From assembly GCF_025766255.1 (NCBI RefSeq), contig NW_026516676.1:248001-312000 (forward strand): a DNA stretch of 64,000 bases, in the 5' to 3' direction. Source of the DNA: Zychaea mexicana (taxonomy: Eukaryota > Mucoromycota > Mucoromycetes > Mucorales > Lichtheimiaceae). The position numbers and the translations under genes are program-made. The notes under the pieces were generated by a model. The model was given only the letters and a program-made list of their open reading frames with translations, did no database searches and had not been told where the DNA came from. This document shows, one piece after another, positions 55,887 through 64,000 of this stretch. Numbering within the stretch: the stretch's first letter is position 1; each line of letters begins with the position of its first letter.

Positions 55887-57059
55887 CTATGAAGACCACC
55901 GTATTCGATCATTAAGACACCATTTTCTGCGCTTGAGCCAGGTAAATGTCATGACCTGGTTCATCCATCGGCGACAAGGTGACATTCTTTGATGCTGGGT
56001 AAAGCCTTCGCTCAGTGCAGTGATATCCGCAGTCAAGGAAACAGGAACCATGTAGCGTAAGGTTGTTGTAGTATAGTCGTCATCACCTAAATCATCGGCT
56101 GCTTCATGCGGTGTCCGCTTTTTAGAACATGCAGTGTTGTGAGTATGAGCAGTGGTGGCGGTATCAAGGTGGGGCGGTGCTGCTGACAAGCAAGAAGGCT
56201 TGTGGTCCTGTTGCTGCATAGTGTTTACAATGTATGACAAGCGCCACACGACGTGCTCCTGCTGTTGCTGAGCACCACATGGTTGTAGTATTGCTGTTGA
56301 GCTGTTGAGCGTCTCCTGGACAACTCTTTGCCTATGCTGTTTGATACTTAAACGTCGATTGGGATTGTTTATAATACGCTGTTGCTGCTGATGGATTTGC
56401 CGACTCTGACCCACCATCAACCATTCTGTGTTGCTATCAATCTGCTGTTGCTGATACTCCCGTCGTTGAGAAGAAGATCTGATGAAGGATGTTGGTATTA
56501 TTGTCGTCGGTTCTGTATAAGAGGCATTTGGTTCGTTACTGCTATAATAGCAACGAGACGAAGATGGCGCTGTTGTTGATGAGCTGTTCGTCATTGCGGC
56601 AAGAATATAGCGTAGAGTTGGCGCATTTGTCGTGGATGGGTCGTAACGATAGCGTTGGCCCTTGTAATTTATTGGAGTAAATGATGCATGCAAGGTGGAC
56701 TCGTTCAGAGTGTCGAAAGCATAGATGCACGTCCATCTTCCGCGTCCCTCTTGATCAATCACAGTGGCTAACCGGATATACGGCAGTAAATTGTAGCGGA
56801 ATACCTGGCATGCTACATGTCTCAATCGTTTCGATGTATGTAGGATGGAACAAAGCGTGTTAAAGTCAACAATTGGGCATTGTAAAAGGTATAGTAAAAC
56901 TTCGTCAGGTAGACGATATATCGAAGGAGAACGGTTGTTGCTGCTGTACTTGTAGGATTCTTTGTTGATGTTGCTGGAAGTTATTGAAGACTTGTTATGA
57001 TTTCTTGTCAGTGTCGCTACCCAAGAAGAGCGCTGCTGCTGCTGATAGGCATTTCCCAT
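55887..57059 (-). CDS. F-box protein
   Basis: Single exon, 390 residues. Residues about 47-95 form an F-box: SIYRLPDEVLLYLLQ, then FNTLCSILHTSKRLRHVAC, which in this family binds Skp1 in SCF ubiquitin ligases. The domain is followed by a beta-rich stretch (YIRLATVIDQEGRGRWTCIY) seen in Mucoromycota F-box proteins. The middle (about 180-290) is low-complexity Gln/Ser/Arg-rich. No LRR or WD40 repeats are visible, so the substrate module is unknown. Start MGNAYQQQQ is the first ATG. Confidence 0.75.
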   Translation of the reverse strand: MGNAYQQQQRSSWVATLTRNHNKSSITSSNINKESYKYSSNNRSPSIYRLPDEVLLYLLQCPIVDFNTLCSILHTSKRLRHVACQVFRYNLLPYIRLATVIDQEGRGRWTCIYAFDTLNESTLHASFTPINYKGQRYRYDPSTTNAPTLRYILAAMTNSSSTTAPSSSRCYYSSNEPNASYTEPTTIIPTSFIRSSSQRREYQQQQIDSNTEWLMVGQSRQIHQQQQRIINNPNRRLSIKQHRQRVVQETLNSSTAILQPCGAQQQQEHVVWRLSYIVNTMQQQDHKPSCLSAAPPHLDTATTAHTHNTACSKKRTPHEAADDLGDDDYTTTTLRYMVPVSLTADITALSEGFTQHQRMSPCRRWMNQVMTFTWLKRRKWCLNDRIRWSS

Positions 57060-57516
57060 TTTCTCATCAATGTACTTTGATTTCGGTGAGTGAGGGTGAG
57101 TCGGGGAGAGTCTAATTGATAGGTATTAGACCCTGTGTCTTTTCGTCTGGTGATGCTGAGTGAAGTAATTGTATTTTACACTAATAAGACAACTTGGTTT
57201 ACAAAGAGCAAGAAAATAGACAAAGAGAAAAAAAGTGTACTTATACAGCAAATATATGCAGGCTGCAGTTTATACCGCGCACTGCTGAATAAAATCTTTT
57301 GCCGATATCATCAATGGATCGACAATTTCTGTAAACCGGGATTCAAGCTAAGCTTTGTGTTCCCGACCAAGTGCTTCTCTGGATTCTTGCTCTCGTTGTA
57401 AAACATTAGCGCCTACATTTCTGAAACAGCGAATTTCCTAGTTAAGAAAAACCAAATGGGTTAAAGCCTATATATATTTTTGTAGTCGACCACGCTTGAA
57501 CAGACTTTTTCTAAAA
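57060..57516. other. Div­ergent intergenic region
   Basis: This is the shared upstream region of the F-box gene (minus) and the MFS gene (plus). An 88-codon frame at 57135-57401 has no conserved motif and is rejected as a gene. Confidence 0.4.
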
Positions 57517-59788
57517 ATGACACCATCGTCTCACAACTTTACTCGACTACCGACTGATGACGAGGGAGACACATTACGGCCAGAAGCTGCCGCATCGCTC
57601 GCTTCTACAACTAGTAACGACGATATTTTAGATGGCCTTTTAGCTAAAGTTGGTTACGGAACATTCCAGCGGAGACTATTGGTAAATGAACAGCACACAC
57701 ACGTCTACTACCATAACGCTTAATTGAATTCTAATTATTTTGATGTTTCATAGATTATGTGTGGATTCGGATGGCTCGCTGACAATGTAAGGAATAGTAG
57801 TAACGGAAAAGGTCTAGGGATTTTTTTCCAGTGTTGGGTTGTATACTGACGATATGAGCTTTTATATATTATACAATAGATGTGGTTACAGGTACGAATA
57901 TGCAACTTTCAAACAATTATGATAACCACTGTGAAAATGTTGTCGTCCACATCCTTATTTTTCAACGTGTTTTTATCTCTTAAATCTTGAAGACCGTAAT
58001 AATCATATTGCCAAGAGTACAAGGTAGAGTATATTAACGCATCAAAATGCAAGGAGTGAGCACACCTATGGTAACTGCTGACTTATCCCTGGTCCTTATC
58101 ACATATATGTAGATCATTTTGATGTATCCGACAAATGGGTCGGTAGTGTGTCAAGTGCATTGTTCACCGGGATGATGTTTGGTGCATTTTTCTGGGGAAC
58201 ATACTCAGATACTCGTGGTCGTAAAGTGCCCTTCACGTCGACTTTGGCAATTACAACCGTTTTCGGCTTTTTATCCAGCTTAGCATTCAGTTTTTGGAGC
58301 TTATGTCTTATGCTTTTCTTTTTGGGATTTGGTGTCGGTGGCAACATGCCAACAGATGGTGAGTAGCGTTACTCTTGATGGGATGACAATTATGTGTGTT
58401 CTCACTTTACCTAGAAGCTAAAAGATAACGTATAGGTGCGCTCTACCTCGAATTCTTGCCAAAACAGTACCACTATCTATTGACATTCATGTCTGTCTTT
58501 TTCTCTCTTGGTGCCGTACTGGCTTCGGTGCTTGGATACACCATTTTACCCTATGCAAGCTGTCCAGAACCAACAGTAGCCGAACCACATCCAGCATGCG
58601 ACGTGTCAGTACAAAATAATGGATGGCGTATTATGCTTGCCAGCGCAGCATTTACCACTCTGCTCATGGTCCTTGTACGCTCCTTTTGGCTACGACTCCC
58701 TGAGACACCAAAGTACCTGCTTAGCCGAGATCGACGGAAAGAGACAGTGGTTGTCCTGCAAAACATTGCCAGAATCAACGGTCAAGACGTTCAAATTGAC
58801 AGTACGGATATTCCCCGTTCATCGCCCAATAGTTACAGCAATAACGGCAATGACGAAGAGGAGGTTTTGTTGAACATGGATCGTGATCATGATGGTGTTC
58901 GATCCAGACGAGTCTCGTCCGAAATGGATATTGATTATGACAATGATGATCAACGGGCACCTATGCTTGGCAGCAGCAACATCGATAGTGGTCCAGCTAG
59001 CGAACAGCAATCACTAGCGGGAACGCTAGCTCCGAGCGTTGCATCGGAAACGATATATGGTGATACGATCGAGGAAAACAGCAAATGGAAGCTGTTGTTT
59101 GGACCTCGATGGCGACGAACAACAATTCTCGTATGGCTCATCTGGACATTTACGTCCGTGGCGTTCACCATGTTCAATGTCTTCTTGCCTAAATATCTAG
59201 AAACCCTCGGTTTTCAAGGCGAAGCAGCACCCACTCGTAAGGATGTATATTGGGATTATATGATCTATTCTCTGGCAGGTGTACCAGGTTCTATCGTAAG
59301 TCGCATTTGTTGTGTATTGGGGATATTATGAGGGAAGAGAGAAAAGCGTTGTACATGATCTACTGTGTCTATGCTAATCTATTTCAATTTAGCTGGCATC
59401 CTTTATGATTGAAACGAGACTCGGTCGCAAAGGCACAATGGCTTTATCTTCCTTCGGCTCCTCCCTGGGTCTATTTCTCTTTTCCATCATCAAGTCCCGT
59501 GTCACTATGCTACTCTCTTCGTCCTCTGTTTCTTTCCTTGTCACTTTGCTTTACGCTGTCATTTACGGATATACCCCCGAGGTCTTTGACACGAACGTAC
59601 GTGGCACAGCTGTTGGAACGGCATCAGGTCTAAGCCGGATAGCTGGTATTATCAGTCCAATTGTATGCGGCATTCTATTTACGCTGGCTGCTGTTCTACC
59701 CTTATATGTGAGCCTTATAGGATTCGCCATTGTCGGCATTTGTGTAATATTACTTCCATACGAAACGCGAGGCAGGGCGAAAGACTAG
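57517..59788 (+). CDS. MFS transporter, SV2-like / sugar-transporter type
   Basis: The model is join(57517..57681, 57754..57786, 57880..57891, 57993..58023, 58113..58358, 58436..59295, 59393..59788), 580 residues, phases consistent. Exon 3 is only 12 bases (MWLQ) and exon 4 is 31. Together they rebuild the first transmembrane helix: CGFGWLADN-MWLQ-TVIIILPRVQ. MFS signatures are the loop GTYSDTRGRK (motif A) and LRLPETPKYLL. About 12 transmembrane segments are seen, with a long acidic cytoplasmic loop (about 240-350, SSPNSYSNNGNDEEEV). It is most like SV2/organic-anion relatives, and the substrate is unknown. The C-terminus ends YETRGRAKD. Confidence 0.88.
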
Positions 59789-59991
59789 CCTGGTTCTCAT
59801 ATACTACCTTGTCCCCCTTCCCTTCCCTTCACCCAACTATTTCCGCGATTACTTTTCTTCCTTTATACAACGTACTATAGACATGCGACAATATATACGC
59901 ACATTTTATCTAGTATCTTTAAACATTTAGAAAACTCAAGAAAAAGAGATAAGGAGTCCGTCTTCCTCTATTCAGTTCTCAAGTCTCGTTT

Positions 59992-60582
59992 CTACTTTAT
60001 TCTACTTTTAATCCATCCAAGGTCCCGCAATCGACGTGCGACAGCGGGAGTTATGGCTGCTGTCAATGACAGTCGAACAGGCAAGAAAATCGTCTTGTGG
60101 ATACCATAAGCAATCACAAACAAACTCGTGAATGATGGCTTCCCGTGTTGCTGTTGTTCTGTTGTTTTCTCGGGCTTATGCTCCATGCCAATCCATCCTT
60201 TGACCTTGTAAAGAATCCAGTCCTCCATATTCCTGACACGGTCCGCTCCTTTGACACTGATCACCGCCATAGTTAAGCTGAGGTCCACCGCACTCAGCGC
60301 GAGATATACGCCTACGCCTACGGTTCCATACTTTTTCATGAATCCTTTTATCTTGCCTTGCTTTGTAGTTTGTTGTTCGTCTTGTACTTTTGGTCGTGCC
60401 GGCGACGGTGTTGTTGCTGACGAAGAAGGCTGCAGTGGTCGCGATGCGGGAGCTATTCTTGGACGGGACGATGTGAAGAATCGCAGTTTTTGTCTCCACA
60501 ATGTAGAGTGTTGGTATCGAGTCGCTGCGATTGCGACGTGGGGCCGTAATAATAGATTACGCAATGGAAGTAAAAGAGCCAT
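59992..60582 (-). CDS. DUF1279 / FAM210-like mitochondrial membrane protein
   Basis: Single exon, 196 residues. The N-terminus is rich in Arg, Ser and hydrophobics with no acidic residues over the first 60, as in a mitochondrial presequence. The conserved block KGFMKKYGTVGVGVYLALSA begins near residue 80 and is followed by a second hydrophobic helix (SFTSLFVIAYGIHKTIFLP) and a basic end (RRLRDLGWIKSRIK). This is the arrangement of the DUF1279 (FAM210A/B, yeast NAT2-like) family, thought to act in the inner membrane. Confidence 0.85.
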   Translation of the reverse strand: MALLLPLRNLLLRPHVAIAATRYQHSTLWRQKLRFFTSSRPRIAPASRPLQPSSSATTPSPARPKVQDEQQTTKQGKIKGFMKKYGTVGVGVYLALSAVDLSLTMAVISVKGADRVRNMEDWILYKVKGWIGMEHKPEKTTEQQQHGKPSFTSLFVIAYGIHKTIFLPVRLSLTAAITPAVARRLRDLGWIKSRIK

Positions 60583-60831
60583 GGTATGTAGTACTAGTAT
60601 AAACTAGCGCATGAAAAGCGGTATTTATTTTTATTTTCGTTTGCCGGAGAAACTTTTTCGTGGTACGCATATAATTTATGACACAATAACATGAGAAGGG
60701 TGGTTGTTGGATATGATGTACAGAATGGATGTATGTGAGTTAAGAGCTGAGCATGCTTGTATAGTGGCTTGATGGAAATGACACGTTGTTGTATTGGAAC
60801 GCAATATCAATTAGATGGAATATATGGCTCT

Positions 60832-61290
60832 TTAAGCTGTTTCGCCATGAGGTTGTGTAGGGGTGCAGCCGGGCTGATCGTTTGATGCCATGGGCGTCGG
60901 CGTTGTGGCGGTTTCTGCATGCAAATGGTTCTTGTCACCCGAGGAGGAAATACCGGTTAACCGTGCCTTATAAAGAAAGATTATGTATATAAGCATACTA
61001 TGCAGACAAAGTGCACACGAGTACTCAGAGGAACAGAAGAAGCTTTATTCTTCGTTTTATCCTTACCAGCTCCTCTTCAAGCTTGCCTTGCTTCTTTAAT
61101 TCCATTCTACGATTGACAAGCATACCAACATTGACCATGTAGTATACTGTGTTGAAACACAAAAAGAAAATGAGCCTTTTTATTGTTTGAAACGACGCCA
61201 CTATGCAATGTGTAAGCTACCTGTAGTTCCGGCAAGGAACAGCACTGCCGACTTTTGTGCAATATCAGCCAAGGACGACGGGAGCGGCAT
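60832..61290 (-). CDS. COX14: Cox14-like cytochrome c oxidase assembly protein
   Basis: The model is complement(60832..60966, 61067..61146, 61221..61290), 94 residues, phases consistent, and too short for each exon to be noticed alone. It starts MPLPSSLADIAQKSAVLF and continues LAGTTVYYMVNVGMLV, a single transmembrane helix, then a charged helix (NRRMELKKQGKLEEEL) and a polar Thr/Pro-rich tail. The N-terminal ADIAxK...LxGxTxY pattern resembles fungal Cox14, a small inner-membrane factor coupling Cox1 synthesis to assembly. The similarity is short, so the symbol is tentative. Confidence 0.65.
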
Positions 61291-62525
61291 AATGTTTTGT
61301 GGTGTGGTTTTTTTATGTGTTGGTTGTTGGATAAAGAAAAGTCGCTTCTAAGCCTTCAACCCCGGCCACAAGTCTATCGATTACACCCTATTGGTCAATG
61401 CTCCCGGTCAATGCGCTAAGAACCCCGCATAACGAATTTGGCGGAAACCCTCATTCTCTTCTAAGGTCAATCTTTCTAATTGTTACAGCAACTGCTGTTC
61501 TATGATGGATAATTTATACAGTAGTTGCTTTTTCAAACCATAACAGTCATATCTAAAAGGTATATAGTACCTTACTACCTTATCTTCAACCCATGGTAAC
61601 CATCACCGTGACGTTTATTAACCCTTGTTGTCGCATAGCAACGAGATGATGATAGTAGTGTTTTTCATGGGAGTGGTTGCTGCTATCATTTTTCTGGAGT
61701 ATATTGTTTGCTGTAGATTCTACTAATTTATGACTCGAGATCTTAAAGCTTACAACTGTATTTTGTATACAGTAGGCGACTCATTTTCGCAGCCTCCGTC
61801 GATTAATGTTATTTCTTCAGAACGTACTTTTCCAGTTATAGTATCAGTACCATACGTCATGAAATCAGACGTCGCATGAGGAGATTTTGTCACCACCTGT
61901 GTAGTTGTACAGCCGATGGGGATAGATCATGTGACCAAACCAGCTTTTCCAAGTAGCTGTCAAAAAATAAAGCTAGACAAATTTTTAGTGGTGATAGTAT
62001 CACTGTAAGACCATACAAGGTTATTGATCGTTTCTCCTGTACGTGCTTTTTGTTACGTCTAATCGAAGAGAAAAAGCGAATATGTTCTGGTGCAACTATC
62101 AAATCATCGCTCGTTACTAGGACTTCACGCGTGAGTAATATAAAGGTCGGTATTACACCAATTTCTTTTATACCCCACTACTAATAGCGAGATCAAGAAT
62201 TATATCTTTTTATTCGCATGATTTGTTGAAACAATTCAGCAGCATGCTAGTCCTGCTTTTATCAGACATAGAATCTCTTGGAGCCTATATCTACACATTT
62301 ACAAGCTTAACGCTTCATCTATAGACGTCGTGGGGTTTGCACCGACGGAAATGTCTATTTTGATGTGTGCGGAGAAAACGGAAACATGAGTGAAGGAGGA
62401 TGTACATCTCAGATCAGGCATTTCATTGGTCACTTCTCGATCCTTGTTAAGCGGCGTCCAGGGGTTTTGGAAGGAGTTGGTAGTTTAAACTTCATCAACT
62501 CAATACCACATCACCAAAGCACATC
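61291..62525. other. Intergenic region, no gene seen
   Basis: No supportable gene is present. Upstream of the coactosin-like start (62526) the sequence is ordinary. A frame at 61890-62102 (minus) has no recognised motif. Confidence 0.4.
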
Positions 62526-63108
62526 ATGTCCCTGAACGTCAGCGATCCCGCAATCATTGAAGCCTATGATGATGTCCGAGATGACAAGTCTTCAACCGAC
62601 TGGGCATTCTTTGATTTCGCGGATGGTAAGCCCGACCGTCTCAAGGTTGCTGGTACTGGTTCTGGCGGTCTTTCCGAGTTTGTTGGACAGCTCAAGCCTG
62701 AGATTGCTGGTTGGGGTTACGTTCGTATGAACATGAGCAACGACGAGTAAGTTGACATTAGGAGTAACAGTACACGGGGACCTGCAAGTAGACGGGAAGT
62801 ACCGGGTGTATATGTGTATAAGTACACCATAGGCTCTTTCCATGTATGCTTATACTTCCTTTATTTTTTAAAAAAACAGGTACTCGCAGCGTATTAAGTT
62901 TGTTCTTGTTCCATGGTGCGGTGAATCAGTGGGTATCATGCGCAAGGCAAAGCTCAGTATTCAGATTGCAGATGTCAAGAACATCCTGCGCAACTTCCAC
63001 ATCGAGGTGCCGGCGTCTCACGTGCAGGATCTGGACGAGAAGGATATCATGACTAGACTTCGACGTGCTGGTGGTGCAAACTATGATCGCCAATCGAGCA
63101 ACTACTGA
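62526..63108 (+). CDS. Coactosin-like actin-binding protein (ADF-H domain)
   Basis: The model is join(62526..62746, 62880..63108), 149 residues. The junction in a split Glu codon restores phase. The ADF-homology fold is seen throughout: IIEAYDDVRDDKSSTDW, the FVGQLKPEIAGWGYVRMN segment, KFVLVPWCGESVGIMRKAK and the C-terminal IMTRLRRAGGANYDRQSS. The length and the combination YDDVRDD plus GANYD are typical of coactosin rather than cofilin. It binds F-actin without severing it. High codon bias suggests strong expression. Confidence 0.93.
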
Positions 63109-63309
63109 AAAAGCCTATTCCCTCTTCATTTCCCCACTTTACCAACATCCTGTCTTCTAACATATCATTATCTCTTCCACCCTGTCCAAATTGTGGGCGG
63201 GGCTCTCACACAACATGTACACATGTAGATCCTTTGTAACTTTACAAAAACAAAAAGGCATTACTTTATATAAGAAAGAAACATCAAAAAAGAAGAGAAA
63301 AAATACAAA

Positions 63310-63689
63310 TTAAAGACTTCGTTGAACTGATCGACGTAATGGCTTATTTCCACTTGCATCAGTCGTATCTTGTTCCACTGCATCTAATGCTATTGATGTC
63401 GTTCCAAATCCACCTTTGGCAGTGTAATCTTTTAATCGGTTATTGGTATAAGCCTTGCTTCCGAGATATCCACCCAGGGCACCTTTATACAAGTTCTCTT
63501 CTGTTAATACCCTGAACAAGAAAATAAAGTTGATACGGTACTTACATACGGCCAACGCAGTCCTATGTACACAGCATTTTATGTATGGTAAGTTAAAAAG
63601 ACTTTCTTCTAGCCACAATTGATTCTTTCCATTCGTTATGAATTGCATTCTTACCAGCCGAGGAAAATCGATTTCGGGTGGTTTTTCAT
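63310..63689 (-). CDS. Small protein of unknown function
   Basis: The model is complement(63310..63562, 63655..63689), 95 residues. The donor GTAAGA and acceptor CATAG keep phase through a Trp codon. It starts MKNHPKSIFLGWTALAV, has a hydrophobic stretch (NFIFLFRVL), then a soluble part with GALGGYLGSKAYTNNRLKD and a basic end. A second possible 34-base intron (63493-63528 area) is not used because it would break the frame that has an ATG. I do not recognise the family; a small mitochondrial membrane protein is possible. The coding nature is supported by splice-phase agreement only. Confidence 0.55.
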
Positions 63690-63783
63690 TATTGTTGACA
63701 ACAAAAAGGCAGAGAAACAAGAATGGTTTCCGCGAATATGCCGCAAAAAATCACGTCACTTTTTACTTTTGCCCACTTCAACA

Positions 63784-64000
63784 ATGACAACCAGAGAGCT
63801 CATTCTCTACCTAGAACCTACACCGACTTCACCATTACGAAGTCGCGTCCAAAAATTTCTTGACGATGCCAGGGCAGACTTTTATCCAACCACTGCTTGC
63901 AAATACGAATGCCATTGCACAATGACTGGTTTTTTCACAGTACCAGGCGAAGAATCACAAGTACAGCGTGTCACTGATACGTTAGATCGACTATTACATA
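63784..64000 (+). CDS. Possible 2H-type phosphoesterase, N-terminal part
   Basis: The ATG at 63784 opens a frame that runs off the window (72 codons seen). It begins MTTRELILYLEPTPTSPL, then RVQKFLDDAR, and has a His-x-Thr-like ECHCTMTGFF (about 43-52), the pattern of the first half of the 2H phosphoesterase active site. The start is 94 bases from the start of the small minus-strand gene, so the two are divergent. The second HxT motif would lie beyond the window. The call is tentative. Confidence 0.5.
   Translation, partial: MTTRELILYLEPTPTSPLRSRVQKFLDDARADFYPTTACKYECHCTMTGFFTVPGEESQVQRVTDTLDRLLH

Noticed and set aside
63493..63530. Extra 34-base intron in the small gene at 63310-63689
   Set aside because: Consensus-like borders exist, but splicing it would create an immediate stop in the only frame that has an ATG, and 34 bases is below the intron sizes used elsewhere here.

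Overview
The window looks like nuclear DNA of a filamentous fungus, most likely Mucoromycota and probably Mucorales. The reasons are: multi-exon genes with short GT-AG introns (mostly 60-130 bases), a BET protein, Bim1/EB1, Snf7, Lcb4-type kinase and Cox14-like protein with fungal architecture, a carotenoid-cleavage-oxygenase homologue of the type linked to trisporoid metabolism, and relics of MULE, LINE and Crypton elements. No prokaryotic operon structure is present. All splice models below were made by hand from splice signals, reading phase and protein similarity; nothing was aligned to a database.

Layout. (1) 0.4-15.5 kb is housekeeping DNA: a HAL/Npr1-type kinase, ribosomal protein uL6 (RPL9), the 21-exon CCR4-NOT scaffold NOT1, a possible small basic protein, a perilipin-like lipid-droplet protein and a small secreted peptide precursor. 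(2) 15.5-21.3 kb is gene-poor and holds a decayed MULE transposase followed by an OTU-like fragment. (3) 21.3-33 kb carries a carotenoid oxygenase with unusual metal-ligand positions, a BET double-bromodomain protein, EB1/Bim1 and the 25-residue RPL41, whose start codon is split by an intron. (4) 34-48.5 kb is a transposon island. It contains a Crypton-type tyrosine-recombinase gene (34.5-37.4 kb), an AT-rich element pairing a Harbinger-like DDE transposase/chromodomain gene with a convergent CRESS-type Rep gene (37.8-41.7 kb), a decayed relative with a different convergent partner (41.7-43.8 kb), a broken spliced gene of unknown function (44.0-45.2 kb), two very large palindromes, a LINE ORF1 relic, and a 474-bp foldback element with 11-bp target-site duplications. 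(5) 50.5-64 kb returns to housekeeping genes: SNF7, a sphingoid-base kinase, an F-box protein, an MFS transporter, a DUF1279/FAM210-like mitochondrial protein, a Cox14-like protein, a coactosin-like protein, an unassigned small protein and the start of a possible 2H phosphoesterase.

The strongest candidate for something undescribed is the DDE + chromodomain + Rep element at 37.79-41.69 kb. It joins a cut-and-paste transposase and a rolling-circle-type HUH/superfamily-3 helicase protein in one terminally inverted unit, with the two genes overlapping tail to tail by 4 bp. A neighbouring relative has the same transposase layout with a different convergent partner. Both genes of the first element carry one early nonsense codon, and the transposase also has a frameshift, so this copy is young but broken.
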